64,000 bases of DNA, from assembly GCF_000022145.1 (NCBI RefSeq), contig NC_011891.1:2926001-2990000 (forward strand), given 5' to 3'. Source of the DNA: Anaeromyxobacter dehalogenans 2CP-1 (lineage in GTDB: Bacteria > Myxococcota > Myxococcia > Myxococcales > Anaeromyxobacteraceae). The position numbers and the translations under genes are program-made. Below the pieces are notes generated by a model. It made no database searches and was not told the origin of the DNA. It worked only from the letters and a program-made list of their open reading frames with translations. How positions within the stretch are numbered: the stretch's first letter is position 1; each line of letters starts with the position of its first letter. Positions 56,570 through 64,000 of this stretch are shown here, piece by piece.

Positions 56570-57607
56570 ATGTCCCTGACCTACCGCGACGCAGGCGTCG
56601 ACATCGACGAGGGAGACCGGCTCGTCGACCTCATCAAGCCGCACGCCCGGCCCACCCTGCGCCCGGAGGTGCTCGGCGGCATCGGCGGGTTCGGCGGGCT
56701 CTTCGCGCTCGACGTGAAGAAGTACCGCGAGCCGGTGCTGGTGTCGGGCACCGACGGCGTCGGGACCAAGCTCAAGGTGGCGTTCGCCGCCGATCGCCAC
56801 GACACCGTGGGCATCGACCTCGTGGCGATGTGCGTGAACGACATCGCGGTGGTGGGGGCCGAGCCGCTCTTCTTCCTCGACTACTACGCCACGGGCAAGC
56901 TCAGCGCCGAGCAGGGCGCCCAGGTGGTGAAGGGGATCGCGGAGGGCTGCCGGCAGGCGGGCTGCGCCCTCATCGGCGGCGAGACCGCCGAGCTGCCCGG
57001 GTTCTACGAGCGCGGCGAGTACGACCTGGCCGGCTTCGCGGTCGGCTGCGTCGACCGCCCGCGCATCGTGGACGGCACCCGGGTGGCCCGGGGCGACGTG
57101 GTGATCGGGATCGCGTCCTCCGGCCTGCACTCCAACGGCTTCTCGCTCGCGCGCAAGGCGCTCCTCGAGCGCTACCCGCTCGATCACCGGTTCGACGCGC
57201 TGGGCGGGCGCACGCTGGCGGACGCGCTGCTCGAGCCCACCCGCATCTACGCGAAGGACGTGCTGGCGCTGCTGGAGCAGGTGCCGGTCCGGGCGTTCGC
57301 GCACATCACCGGCGGCGGGCTGCCCGGCAACGTGCCGCGCACCCTGCCCGACGGCACGCGGGCGGTGCTCGAGGAGCAGCGCTGGCCGCGGCCGGCCATC
57401 TTCGACCTGGTGGAGCGCGAGGGGCAGGTCCCGCGCGACGAGATGTACCGCACCTTCAACATGGGCCTCGGCCTGGTGGCGGTGGTCGCGCCCGGCGACG
57501 AGGCGGCGGCGCACGCGGCGCTCCGGGCGCGCGGGCTGGAGGCGTGGACGGTCGGCGCCATCGAGGCGGGCGGGCCCGGGGAGGCCACCTGCGAGGTGGT
57601 GCGGTGA
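56570..57607 (+). CDS. purM: AIR synthetase
   Basis: A 345-residue phosphoribosylformylglycinamidine cyclo-ligase, the fifth step of purine synthesis. It starts [25 protein letters not shown]. Family motifs are [79 protein letters not shown] and [16 protein letters not shown]. An AAGGCGCAGCC element precedes the ATG. It overlaps purN by 4 bp (GTGA), so the two are translationally coupled. A long structured leader lies upstream. Confidence 0.97.
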   Translation: MSLTYRDAGVDIDEGDRLVDLIKPHARPTLRPEVLGGIGGFGGLFALDVKKYREPVLVSGTDGVGTKLKVAFAADRHDTVGIDLVAMCVNDIAVVGAEPLFFLDYYATGKLSAEQGAQVVKGIAEGCRQAGCALIGGETAELPGFYERGEYDLAGFAVGCVDRPRIVDGTRVARGDVVIGIASSGLHSNGFSLARKALLERYPLDHRFDALGGRTLADALLEPTRIYAKDVLALLEQVPVRAFAHITGGGLPGNVPRTLPDGTRAVLEEQRWPRPAIFDLVEREGQVPRDEMYRTFNMGLGLVAVVAPGDEAAAHAALRARGLEAWTVGAIEAGGPGEATCEVVR

Positions 57608-58281
57608 CCCGGCTCGGCGTCCTCGCCTCGGGCGGCGGCACGAACCTCCAGGCGCTGCTCGACGCCTGCGCGGCCGGGCGCGTGGACGCGCAGGTCGCGG
57701 TGGTGCTCTCGAACGTGCCGGGCGCCGGCGCGCTGGAGCGGGCGCGCCGGGCGGGCGCGCCGGCGGAGATCCTGCCGTCGAAGGGCGTCGCCGACCGCGC
57801 CGCCTACGACCTCACGCTGGTCGAGGCGCTCCGCGCCCACCGCGTGGACCTGGTGTGCCTGGCCGGCTACATGCGGCTCGTCACGCCCGGCTTCCTCCGG
57901 GCCTTCGGGCCGGACGCCGCCAGCCGCGGCTGCCCGCGGGTGATGAACATCCACCCCGGCCTGCTCCCGTCGTTCCCCGGCCTGCACGCCGCCCGGCAGG
58001 CGCTGGAGTACGGCGCCCGCATCGCCGGCTGCACGGTCCACTTCGTGGACGAGGGCACCGACACCGGGCCGATCATCGCCCAGGCGGTGGTCCCGGTGCT
58101 GCAGGGCGACGACGAGGCGGCCCTGTCCGCCCGCATCCAGGCCGAGGAGCACCGCCTCTACCCGCAGGCGGTGCAGTGGTTCGCGCAGGGGCGCCTCTCG
58201 CTGGAGGGGCGCAGGGTCCGGCTCGATCGCTGCGCGCCGCACGGCCCGTCGCCGCTGCGGAACCCGCCGCTGGAAGGATAG
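57604..58281 (+). CDS. purN: GAR transformylase
   Basis: A 225-residue phosphoribosylglycinamide formyltransferase that uses 10-formyl-THF. The start is GTG, overlapping the purM stop. The phosphate loop is [19 protein letters not shown]. The folate site and catalytic Asn-His-Asp set appear in [46 protein letters not shown]. The C-terminus after [25 protein letters not shown] adds an unneeded Pro-rich end. No purL or purF is in the window. Confidence 0.96.
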   Translation: MTRLGVLASGGGTNLQALLDACAAGRVDAQVAVVLSNVPGAGALERARRAGAPAEILPSKGVADRAAYDLTLVEALRAHRVDLVCLAGYMRLVTPGFLRAFGPDAASRGCPRVMNIHPGLLPSFPGLHAARQALEYGARIAGCTVHFVDEGTDTGPIIAQAVVPVLQGDDEAALSARIQAEEHRLYPQAVQWFAQGRLSLEGRRVRLDRCAPHGPSPLRNPPLEG

Positions 58282-58360
58282 ACCGGACCGCGCCCGGCCC
58301 TGGGCTCGATCGGCTAGGTCGTCCGAGTGGGAGCGTCCCTCGACCGCGGGACGAGATCGT

Positions 58361-58389
58361 TTGGCGCCCGGGCGCCCTCGACGTAGACT
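58361..58389 (+). promoter_or_regulatory. promoter TTGGCG-17-TAGACT for FAD oxidoreductase
   Basis: -35 TTGGCG at 58361-58366, a 17-bp spacer, and -10 TAGACT at 58384-58389, ending 8 nt before the GTG at 58398. A perfect 14-bp palindrome GGCGCCCGGGCGCC (58363-58376) overlaps the -35 and spacer. Confidence 0.5.
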
Positions 58390-58397
58390 CCGCCGCC

Positions 58398-59942
58398 GTG
58401 GCGCAGACCTTCCGACCCCCCGCAACCCAGCGCATCTACGACGTCTGCATCGTGGGCTCGCAGCTCGGCGGCATCGTCGCCGGCGCGCTGCTGGCGCGGC
58501 GCGGCTTCCGGGTGCTGCACGTCGCCCACGACGATCTGGGCCCGAGCTACGTGGACGCCGGCTACGTGCTGCCCTGGGCGCCCGCGGTCATCCCCTCTCC
58601 GCGGCAGATGCCCGCCGCCGAGGCCGTGCTCGCGGAGCTGGGGCTCGCCACCGACGTGGGCCGGGCGCTCGAGCCGTCGGATCCCGATCTGCAGATCCTG
58701 CTCCCCCGCCACCGCGTGGACGTGTCGCGCGACGCCGCCGCGCTGCGGACCGAGCTGCACCGCGAGTGGGCCGGCGAGGCCGAGGCGCTCGAGGCGGGCT
58801 TCGCCGAGCTGTCCACCCTCTACGAGTTCTCCGGGTTCTTCCTGAAGGCCGCGCCGCCGCTCCCGCCGGACGGGTTCGGCGAGCGCCGGGCGGTCAAGAA
58901 GGCGCTGAAGGTCGCCTCCACCCTGCCGAACGCGCCCGCCGGCGAGGTCGGCGAGGCGCGGCCCTTCGACGCGCTGCGCGGGCACGAGCTGGTGCGGAGC
59001 CTCGAGATCGCGCACCGCTTCCTCACCTACCTCGACGGCCCCCCCTCGCCGCTCTCGCTGGCGCGCCTGCTGGGCGGCGCGCTCCGCGGGACGCACCGGC
59101 TGGCCGGCGGCCAGGGGACGCTCCGCGAGATGATCCGCCGGCGCATCGCCGAGTCGCGCGGCGAGCTGAAGGGCGGCCCCGGCGAGCCCGCCAGCGCCGC
59201 CGGGCTGGAGCTGGACGGCGGCCGCATCGCGGCGGTGCGGCTGGCCGACTCCCCCGACGCGTTCGTGGCCAGGGCCTTCGTGCTCGCCGCCGACGCCGAG
59301 TCCATCCGCCGGCTGCTCCCGGCCGGCGCGGCCGAGGCGCGCGCCGCCCGCGTGCTCGAGGCCATCCGCCCGCAGCGCCGGCTCGTCTCGCTGAACCTGA
59401 TCGTGAAGGAGGCCGCGCTCCCGCCGGCGCTCGGCGAGAACGCGATCGCGCTCCGCGACGCGGAGGGCGGCGACGGCATCGACAACGCCGTGTTCCTGCA
59501 GGTGCTTCCGGCCCGGCGCGACGGCAAGAAGGGCTCTGCGGACGCGGTCCCGGGCGAGCGGGTGGTCTGCGCCGCCGCGTTCGTGGACGCGGGCACCACC
59601 TCGCGCGAGGCGCTGGCCGCGGCGTCGGCGCGCATCCGCGAGGCGGTCGCGGACGCGATCCCGTTCTTCGAGCGGCACCAGGTGAACGAGTCGTCCCCGG
59701 TGCTCAACGCGCCGGTCGGGCCGGAGGAGGCGGTGCGGCTCCTCACCCATCCGCTCTACGGCACCGAGCTCGAGTCCACGCTCGGCGTGACCGGCCTGCC
59801 GGTCCGCGCGCCGTGGAAGAACGCGTTCTTCGCCGGCCGCGAGGTGCTCCCCGGGCTCGGCCTCGAGGGCGAGTTCTACGCAGGCATCCAGGCGGCCGGG
59901 CACGCGGTCGCGGCGCTCGGGCGGCGGGACGTTCTGAAGTGA
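58398..59942 (+). CDS. FAD-dependent oxidoreductase, phytoene-desaturase-like
   Basis: A 514-residue flavoprotein. The dinucleotide-binding start is YDVCIVGSQLGGIVAGALLARRGFRVLHVA (GxxLGG, a variant of GxGxxG). The middle includes LAGGQGTLREMIRRRIAESRGELKGG, the common phytoene-desaturase-type block where FAD and substrate meet. The end is APWKNAFFAGREVLPGLGLEGEFYAGIQAAGHAVAALG, the FAD-binding C-terminal motif. This places it with CrtI/retinol-saturase-like enzymes, but no carotenoid gene is nearby and the substrate is unknown. The GTG start has no Shine-Dalgarno sequence. Confidence 0.8.
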   Translation: MAQTFRPPATQRIYDVCIVGSQLGGIVAGALLARRGFRVLHVAHDDLGPSYVDAGYVLPWAPAVIPSPRQMPAAEAVLAELGLATDVGRALEPSDPDLQILLPRHRVDVSRDAAALRTELHREWAGEAEALEAGFAELSTLYEFSGFFLKAAPPLPPDGFGERRAVKKALKVASTLPNAPAGEVGEARPFDALRGHELVRSLEIAHRFLTYLDGPPSPLSLARLLGGALRGTHRLAGGQGTLREMIRRRIAESRGELKGGPGEPASAAGLELDGGRIAAVRLADSPDAFVARAFVLAADAESIRRLLPAGAAEARAARVLEAIRPQRRLVSLNLIVKEAALPPALGENAIALRDAEGGDGIDNAVFLQVLPARRDGKKGSADAVPGERVVCAAAFVDAGTTSREALAAASARIREAVADAIPFFERHQVNESSPVLNAPVGPEEAVRLLTHPLYGTELESTLGVTGLPVRAPWKNAFFAGREVLPGLGLEGEFYAGIQAAGHAVAALGRRDVLK

Positions 59943-59946
59943 GCCC

Positions 59947-59974
59947 TTGCCTTTCGCGGGCCACTCTGTAATAT
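59947..59974 (+). promoter_or_regulatory. promoter TTGCCT-16-TAATAT for rpmB
   Basis: -35 TTGCCT at 59947-59952, a 16-bp spacer, and -10 TAATAT at 59969-59974. A leader of about 27 nt carries a GGAG site 8 nt before the ATG at 60008. It starts 4 nt after the oxidoreductase stop. Confidence 0.65.
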
Positions 59975-60007
59975 CCCGCGCTCCTTTTGGTTTTCGGAGT
60001 AGAGACC

Positions 60008-60229
60008 ATGGCACGCCGCTGCGAGATCTGTGGGAAGGGCCCGCTCGTCGGGAACACCGTCTCCCACGCCAACAACAAGAACAAGACGCGCTCCCTGCCG
60101 AACCTCCGCTCGGTCCGCGCCAACCTGGCCGGCGAGATCCGGCACATCCGCGTGTGCACGCGCTGCCTCAAGGCCGGCAAGGTCGTGAAGGCGGGCCGCG
60201 GGCGTCCGACGGCGTCCGCGCAGGCGTAA
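60008..60229 (+). CDS. rpmB: ribosomal protein L28
   Basis: A 73-residue large-subunit protein. It starts [33 protein letters not shown]. Four Cys (Cys5, Cys8, Cys50, Cys53, as CEIC and CTRC) mark the zinc-binding C+ form of L28. The correct start is the ATG at 60008, after GGAGTAGAGACC. rpmG (L33), its usual partner, is absent. The end is [11 protein letters not shown]. It has its own good promoter and no visible terminator before murQ, 26 nt downstream. Confidence 0.97.
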   Translation: MARRCEICGKGPLVGNTVSHANNKNKTRSLPNLRSVRANLAGEIRHIRVCTRCLKAGKVVKAGRGRPTASAQA

Positions 60230-60255
60230 CGAGGTTCCAGGGCGCGCGCGGCGGG

Positions 60256-61092
60256 ATGCGCAGCCTCCCGATCACCGAGGCGCCCCACCCCAGAGGCTCG
60301 GATCTCGAGCGGCTCCCCGCGGGCCGCCTCCTCGCCCGTCTCCACGAGGGCGACCGGGAGGCGGTGCGCGCGGTGGGCCGTGCCCTGCCTTCGCTCGCCC
60401 GCCTGGTCGAGGCCGCCGCCTCAGCGCTCGGCGCGGGGGGACGGCTGGTCTACGCCGGCGCCGGCACGAGCGGGCGGCTCGGCGCGCTCGACGCGGCCGA
60501 GTGCCCGCCCACGTTCGGCGTCTCCCCCCGCCAGGTGCTGGCGCTGGTGGCCGGCGGCCGCCGCGCGCTCACCCGCGCCGTGGAGGGCGCCGAGGACGAC
60601 CGCGCGGCCGGCGCCGCCGCGGTGCGCCGCGCGCGCGCCGGGGCCCGGGACCTGGTCGTCGGGGTGAGCGCGTCCGGCACCACGCCGTTCGTGCTCGGCG
60701 CGCTCGAGGAGGCCCGCCGCCGGGGAGCGCGGACCGCCCTCCTCACCTCGAACCCGGCCGCCCGCGCCCGGACCGGCCTGCGGGTGGTGCTCGACACCGG
60801 GCCGGAGCTGGTCGCCGGCTCGACCCGCATGAAGGCGGGGACGGCCGCGAAGATGGCGCTCGGGCTGGTGAGCACCGCCGCGTTCGTGCGGCTGGGGACG
60901 GTGCGCGGGGGCCGGATGGTCGCGCTGGCGCCGGCCAGCGAGAAGCTGCGCCGCCGGGCGGTGCGCAACGTCGCGGTGCTCGCCGGGGTGGGCGAGGCGC
61001 GCGCCCGGAAGCTGCTCGAGGGGTGCGGCTGGAGCGTGCGCGACGCGGTGGATCGCGCGGCCCGGCCGAAGGCGCGCCCGCGCCCCCGCTGA
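60256..61092 (+). CDS. murQ: N-acetylmuramic acid 6-phosphate etherase
   Basis: A 278-residue SIS-domain enzyme that cleaves the lactyl ether of MurNAc-6-P to give GlcNAc-6-P, in peptidoglycan recycling or salvage. The phosphosugar site is YAGAGTSGRLGALDAAECPPTFG (residues 66-88). Glu82 and Glu113 match the two catalytic Glu of E. coli MurQ. VVGVSASGTTPFVLGAL and ELVAGSTRMKAGTAAKMAL follow, and the UBA-like end NVAVLAGVGEARARKLLEGCGWSVRDAVD is present. It is slightly short but complete. AnmK, AmgK and a MurNAc PTS are absent here. Confidence 0.93.
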   Translation: MRSLPITEAPHPRGSDLERLPAGRLLARLHEGDREAVRAVGRALPSLARLVEAAASALGAGGRLVYAGAGTSGRLGALDAAECPPTFGVSPRQVLALVAGGRRALTRAVEGAEDDRAAGAAAVRRARAGARDLVVGVSASGTTPFVLGALEEARRRGARTALLTSNPAARARTGLRVVLDTGPELVAGSTRMKAGTAAKMALGLVSTAAFVRLGTVRGGRMVALAPASEKLRRRAVRNVAVLAGVGEARARKLLEGCGWSVRDAVDRAARPKARPRPR

Positions 61093-61109
61093 TCGAGGAA
61101 GGAGGGACG

Positions 61110-62738
61110 ATGGCCAAGGAAGAGAAGGCGCTCGCACCGGAGGAGCTGTCGCGCGCGCGGGCGGCGCTGGCCGCGGCGCAAGGGAAGCGGCGGCTCGACC
61201 TGGTGCTCGAGGCGCGGGATCCACAGGCGCTGGTCCGCGCGCTGCCGGCCGACGAGCTCTACTTCACGATCCGGGACATCGGGCTCGGCGACGCGGCGCT
61301 GCTCGTCCAGCTCGCCTCGCCCGAGCAGTTCAAGACGTTCCTCGATCTCGACGCCTGGCGCGGCGGCGCCTTCGAGCCGCGCCGCGCCCTCCCCTGGCTC
61401 CGGGTCGCCCGGGCCGGCGCGCACCTCGACCCGAAGGCCGCGGCGCGCTGGACGCGCAAGCTGGACGCGCTCGATCGCGAGGTGCTGTACCTGGTGCTGC
61501 GCGACGCGCTCCACCTGCACGACCTCGAGGAGGACCCGGATCCGGAGCTGGTCTCCGACCGGTTCATGCGGACGCCCGAGGGGCGCTTCGTGGTCGAGTT
61601 CCAGGTGGAGGGCACCGAGTACCTGGCGGTGCGCGGCCTGCTCGACGACTTCTACGCGCGCGACGCGTTCCAGGCGACGCGGCTGCTCTCGGCCCTCCGG
61701 GGCGAGCTGCCCAGCGAGCTGGAGGAGACGGCGCTGCGCTGGCGCACCGGCCGCCTCGCCGACCTCGGCTTCCCCTCGCTGGAGGAGGCGCTCTCCTGGT
61801 TCGCCCGGCCGCCGCGCGCGCCGGCCCGCCCCGCCGGCCCGCCGCCGGCGCGGCCGCCCGGGTTCCTGCTGGCGACGCTCGGCGGTGGCTCGGCGATGGA
61901 TCGCGCCGCGGCGGCGCTCCCGGCCGGCGAGCGCGAGGTGCTGGAGCGCGAGATCGTCGCGGCGGCCAACGCGGTGCTGGTCGCCGATCAGGTGGACCCC
62001 TCCGACCTCCAGGCGGTGCGCGGCGCGTTCGCCGCCGCGCGCGCCATGCTGGAGCTGGGCCTGGCCCGCCTCGCCGGCGCCGATCCCGATCGCGCCGCCC
62101 AGGTGCTGGCGGAGACGCCGGTGAAGCGGCTGTTCCAGGAAGGGTTCGGGCGCGTCCTCGAGCTGAAGTGGCGGGCCGAGCGGCTGCTGGCCGGCGGCGG
62201 CGCGGGGAGCCGCGCGGCGCCGCTGCTCGACGCGCCGCTGGGCGAGGCGGTGGCGTCGCTCGCCGCGAAGCGCCCGCGCTACTTCCCGGGCCTGGAGGCG
62301 CCGCGGGACGAGTGGGGCACGATGTCCGCCGCCGCGCACGAGCCGCGCCGGTTCCTCGCCGCGGCCGAGCTGGACCGGACCGCCGCCGCGCTCGACCTCG
62401 CCGAGGGGCTGGCCGGGCTCGCGCAGGCGCTGGGGCTCGCCGGCGGCCGCGCCGAGGGACCGCTCGCGCCGCGCCTCTCGACGCTGTACCTCACCGCGCT
62501 CGCCAACGAGCGGCTGGGCCGCGCCTTCCGGCCGGATCCCGTCGCGCGCGCGGAGCTGCCGGGCGCGGCGCGGGCGCTCGCCGCGATCGAGGACCCGCGG
62601 CTCGCCTCCGCCGGTCAGGCCGGCGCGCTGCTGCTGGAGCTGGCGCGGGCGCGCGCGGCCGAGCTGGCCCCGATCGCCGAGGGGGGCACCGCACGGCCCG
62701 AGCACCTCTCGGCGCTGCTGGTGCTCGACCCGGACTAG
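61110..62738 (+). CDS. hypothetical protein, probable DUF6178 family
   Basis: A 542-residue soluble protein with a strong GGAAGGAGG site. It starts MAKEEKALAPEELSRARAALAAAQGKRRLDLVLEARDPQALVRALPADELYFTIRDIGLGDAALLVQLASPEQF, which I match by memory to DUF6178 proteins of Deltaproteobacteria; I could not search to confirm this. It is mainly helical: a first domain to about residue 230, a Pro-rich linker near 235-255, and a second domain. It has no signal peptide, membrane helix or nucleotide motif. It lies 17 nt after murQ, so it is probably co-transcribed with it. Confidence 0.7.
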   Translation: MAKEEKALAPEELSRARAALAAAQGKRRLDLVLEARDPQALVRALPADELYFTIRDIGLGDAALLVQLASPEQFKTFLDLDAWRGGAFEPRRALPWLRVARAGAHLDPKAAARWTRKLDALDREVLYLVLRDALHLHDLEEDPDPELVSDRFMRTPEGRFVVEFQVEGTEYLAVRGLLDDFYARDAFQATRLLSALRGELPSELEETALRWRTGRLADLGFPSLEEALSWFARPPRAPARPAGPPPARPPGFLLATLGGGSAMDRAAAALPAGEREVLEREIVAAANAVLVADQVDPSDLQAVRGAFAAARAMLELGLARLAGADPDRAAQVLAETPVKRLFQEGFGRVLELKWRAERLLAGGGAGSRAAPLLDAPLGEAVASLAAKRPRYFPGLEAPRDEWGTMSAAAHEPRRFLAAAELDRTAAALDLAEGLAGLAQALGLAGGRAEGPLAPRLSTLYLTALANERLGRAFRPDPVARAELPGAARALAAIEDPRLASAGQAGALLLELARARAAELAPIAEGGTARPEHLSALLVLDPD

Positions 62739-62825
62739 CAGCGCCCGCGAGCGCCGTCCCGCCCCGCTCATCCCGAGCCTGGGCCCGCCGCCGGCGGGCG
62801 GCGTGAGGGACGGGCGGAAGGGCAC

Positions 62826-62842
62826 GGCCGGCACCGCCGGCC
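62826..62842. terminator. hairpin between convergent genes
   Basis: A perfect 7-bp stem GGCCGGC/GCCGGCC with an ACC loop. A second CCCGCC/GGCGGG hairpin lies about 50 bp to its left. They sit between the DUF6178-type gene and the convergent small secreted protein gene, so they may terminate both directions. No T-run. Confidence 0.4.
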
Positions 62843-62869
62843 GCGCCCCTCCGTGGGAATCCGCCTCGG

Positions 62870-63118
62870 CTACTTCGCGACCGGGGCTGCCTCGGGGGCC
62901 GCCTTGTCGGCCGCCGTGTCGGCGGCCTTCGGGGTGGCCTTCTTCGCCGTCGCCTTGTGGTGCTTCTTGTGCGTCGCAGGCTTGGCGGCCGGCTTCGCGG
63001 CCTCCGCGGCGGCCGGCGCGGCCGGGGCCGGCTCCATGGCCTTCGGCTCCTCGGCGAACGCGGGGGAGACGAGGCCGAGCACGGCGAGGGCCGAGACGAT
63101 GCGCAGGATGTTCTTCAT
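62870..63118 (-). CDS. small secreted Ala/Lys-rich protein
   Basis: An 82-residue protein with a strong GGAGG site. A Sec signal peptide (KNILRIVSALAVLGLVSPAFA) is cleaved before EEP. The mature part of about 60 residues is Ala/Pro/Lys-rich and low in complexity, with a basic HKKHHKATAKKATPKAAD core. It looks disordered and periplasmic, and is perhaps an abundant cationic protein that binds murein or LPS, or a metal through its His residues. It has no family match I know of. Confidence 0.75.
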   Translation of the reverse strand: MKNILRIVSALAVLGLVSPAFAEEPKAMEPAPAAPAAAEAAKPAAKPATHKKHHKATAKKATPKAADTAADKAAPEAAPVAK

Positions 63119-63213
63119 TTGGGGTACCTCCGGCGCGGGGCCGCGGTCGATCCGCGCGCACCCGCTGCGAGGACGTACGCGCGCGCTCCCGGCCGTATTC
63201 AACGCGCGCCTCG

Positions 63214-64000
63214 TCAGGGCAGCTCGCCGATGAAGGTGGCCTCCCGGGCCCACCGCAGGGCCTGGTCGATCTGCTCCTCCGCGAGCACGCCGGACTCGCG
63301 CAGCAGGCGCACCTCGGCGCGCATGTTCGTGTCGAGCAGGTACGGGCCGTCGGTGTTGATGGTGAACCGCACGCCGCGATCCCAGAAGCGCGCGAGCACC
63401 TGCCCCAGCTCCTCGATCGACCCCACCGCCCGCGTGGCGAGGTTCGAGCTGGGGCAGATCTCCAGCACCACGCCGCGCTCGCGGAGCAGGTCCATGACCT
63501 TCTCGTCCCGCGCCGCGCAGATGCCATGGCCGATGCGGTGCGGCTCGAGCTGCTCCACCACCGCCCGGACCCCCTCGGCGCCGGTGGTGGCGGTCTCGCC
63601 GGTGTGCACGGTCGTCTTCAGCCCGGCGCGCCGCGCCCGCGCGTACAGCTCGCGGTACCGCCCGACCTCCTCCGGCATCAGCTCGAGCGCGTGGCGCTCG
63701 GTGCCCGCCAGGTCGATGCCGACCACGCCGCGCCGCCGGTACTTGATGGCCTTCTCGACCAGGATCTCGTTCAGGTGCGCGGGGAACTCGCGCGCCAGGC
63801 AGAAGATGAGCCCGGCCTGCACGCCGTACTCGAGGACGGCCCGGTCCATCCCGCGCAGCGCGGCGTGGATGATGTGGTCGAGGTCGCGCTCGCCGCCGAC
63901 GTTGCGCTTCATCGGGTTGAAGCGCAGCTCGATGAGCGAGACCCGCGACGAGCGGTACTCCTTGCCGATGACCTCGTAGACGCTGCGCTCCATCGCCTGC
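63214..64000 (-). CDS. add: adenosine deaminase-like, 5' part beyond window
   Basis: The C-terminal 260 or so residues of an adenosine deaminase-family amidohydrolase; the open frame runs past 64000, so the N-terminal HxH metal site is not in view. Visible motifs are VVGIDLAGTE, TVHTGETA (catalytic Glu), HRIGHGI, LEICPSSNL and FTINTDGPYLL. The usual final motif is TDDP, but here the second Asp is Gly. The first Asp (zinc ligand) is kept. The change may alter substrate choice within the adenosine/adenine/aminofutalosine deaminase group. Confidence 0.8.
   Translation of the reverse strand, partial: QAMERSVYEVIGKEYRSSRVSLIELRFNPMKRNVGGERDLDHIIHAALRGMDRAVLEYGVQAGLIFCLAREFPAHLNEILVEKAIKYRRRGVVGIDLAGTERHALELMPEEVGRYRELYARARRAGLKTTVHTGETATTGAEGVRAVVEQLEPHRIGHGICAARDEKVMDLLRERGVVLEICPSSNLATRAVGSIEELGQVLARFWDRGVRFTINTDGPYLLDTNMRAEVRLLRESGVLAEEQIDQALRWAREATFIGELP

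Overview
The window is about 64 kb of very GC-rich DNA (third codon positions almost always G or C), packed with housekeeping genes. It looks like a chromosomal segment of a myxobacterium-like organism (Myxococcota); Anaeromyxobacter is the best guess. The basis is the base composition, a Tgl/PilF-type TPR lipoprotein, a CdnL/CarD regulator, a Cys-rich Stig1-like repeat lipoprotein, two phasin-like proteins and an orphan GspE/PilB ATPase. The genus is an inference. I see no rRNA, tRNA, CRISPR array, insertion sequence or prophage.

Left part (1-13 kb), nearly all on the minus strand: two lipoproteins (one cut by the window edge), glyQ-glyS, a PfkB sugar kinase, recO, a RodZ-like membrane HTH protein, the Tgl-like lipoprotein with two unknown partners, queE, a lytic transglycosylase, two phasin-like coiled-coil proteins, pyrD, rimI and a SurA-N-like protein. 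From 13.9 to 20.9 kb the plus strand carries a DnaJ-class co-chaperone, a HEAT-repeat protein, plsB, an acetyl-CoA hydrolase/CoA-transferase and a HisN-like phosphatase.

From 20.8 to 32.7 kb the minus strand carries a GNAT enzyme, a Ycf46-like AAA ATPase, the GspE-like ATPase, an FmdB-type zinc ribbon, a DUF2721 membrane protein, ppa, cysE-cysK, uvrC and uvrB. From 32.8 to 42 kb come the Cys-rich lipoprotein, cspA and a small basic protein (plus); cysS, an ispD-ispF fusion and cdnL (minus); then comEC, an 86-aa protein and an FHA protein (plus). From 41.7 to 56 kb the minus strand carries a PH-like membrane protein, a TPR protein, hisZ-purA, a membrane protein, serA, a TetR regulator, an envelope cluster (accD-folC-AMIN protein-lptD) and a Crp-like regulator. 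From 56 kb the plus strand carries purM-purN, an FAD oxidoreductase, rpmB, murQ and a probable DUF6178 protein. The window ends with a small secreted protein and part of an adenosine deaminase on the minus strand.

The most interesting unexplained signals are regulatory. At least ten genes have a TAnnnT -10-like hexamer only 6-9 nt before the start codon and no Shine-Dalgarno sequence, which suggests many leaderless transcripts. A roughly 330-nt leader with an 18-codon ORF and strong overlapping hairpins lies before purM. Palindromes or direct repeats sit at the promoters of cdnL, serA and the phasin genes. No complete new multi-gene defence or metabolic system was found.
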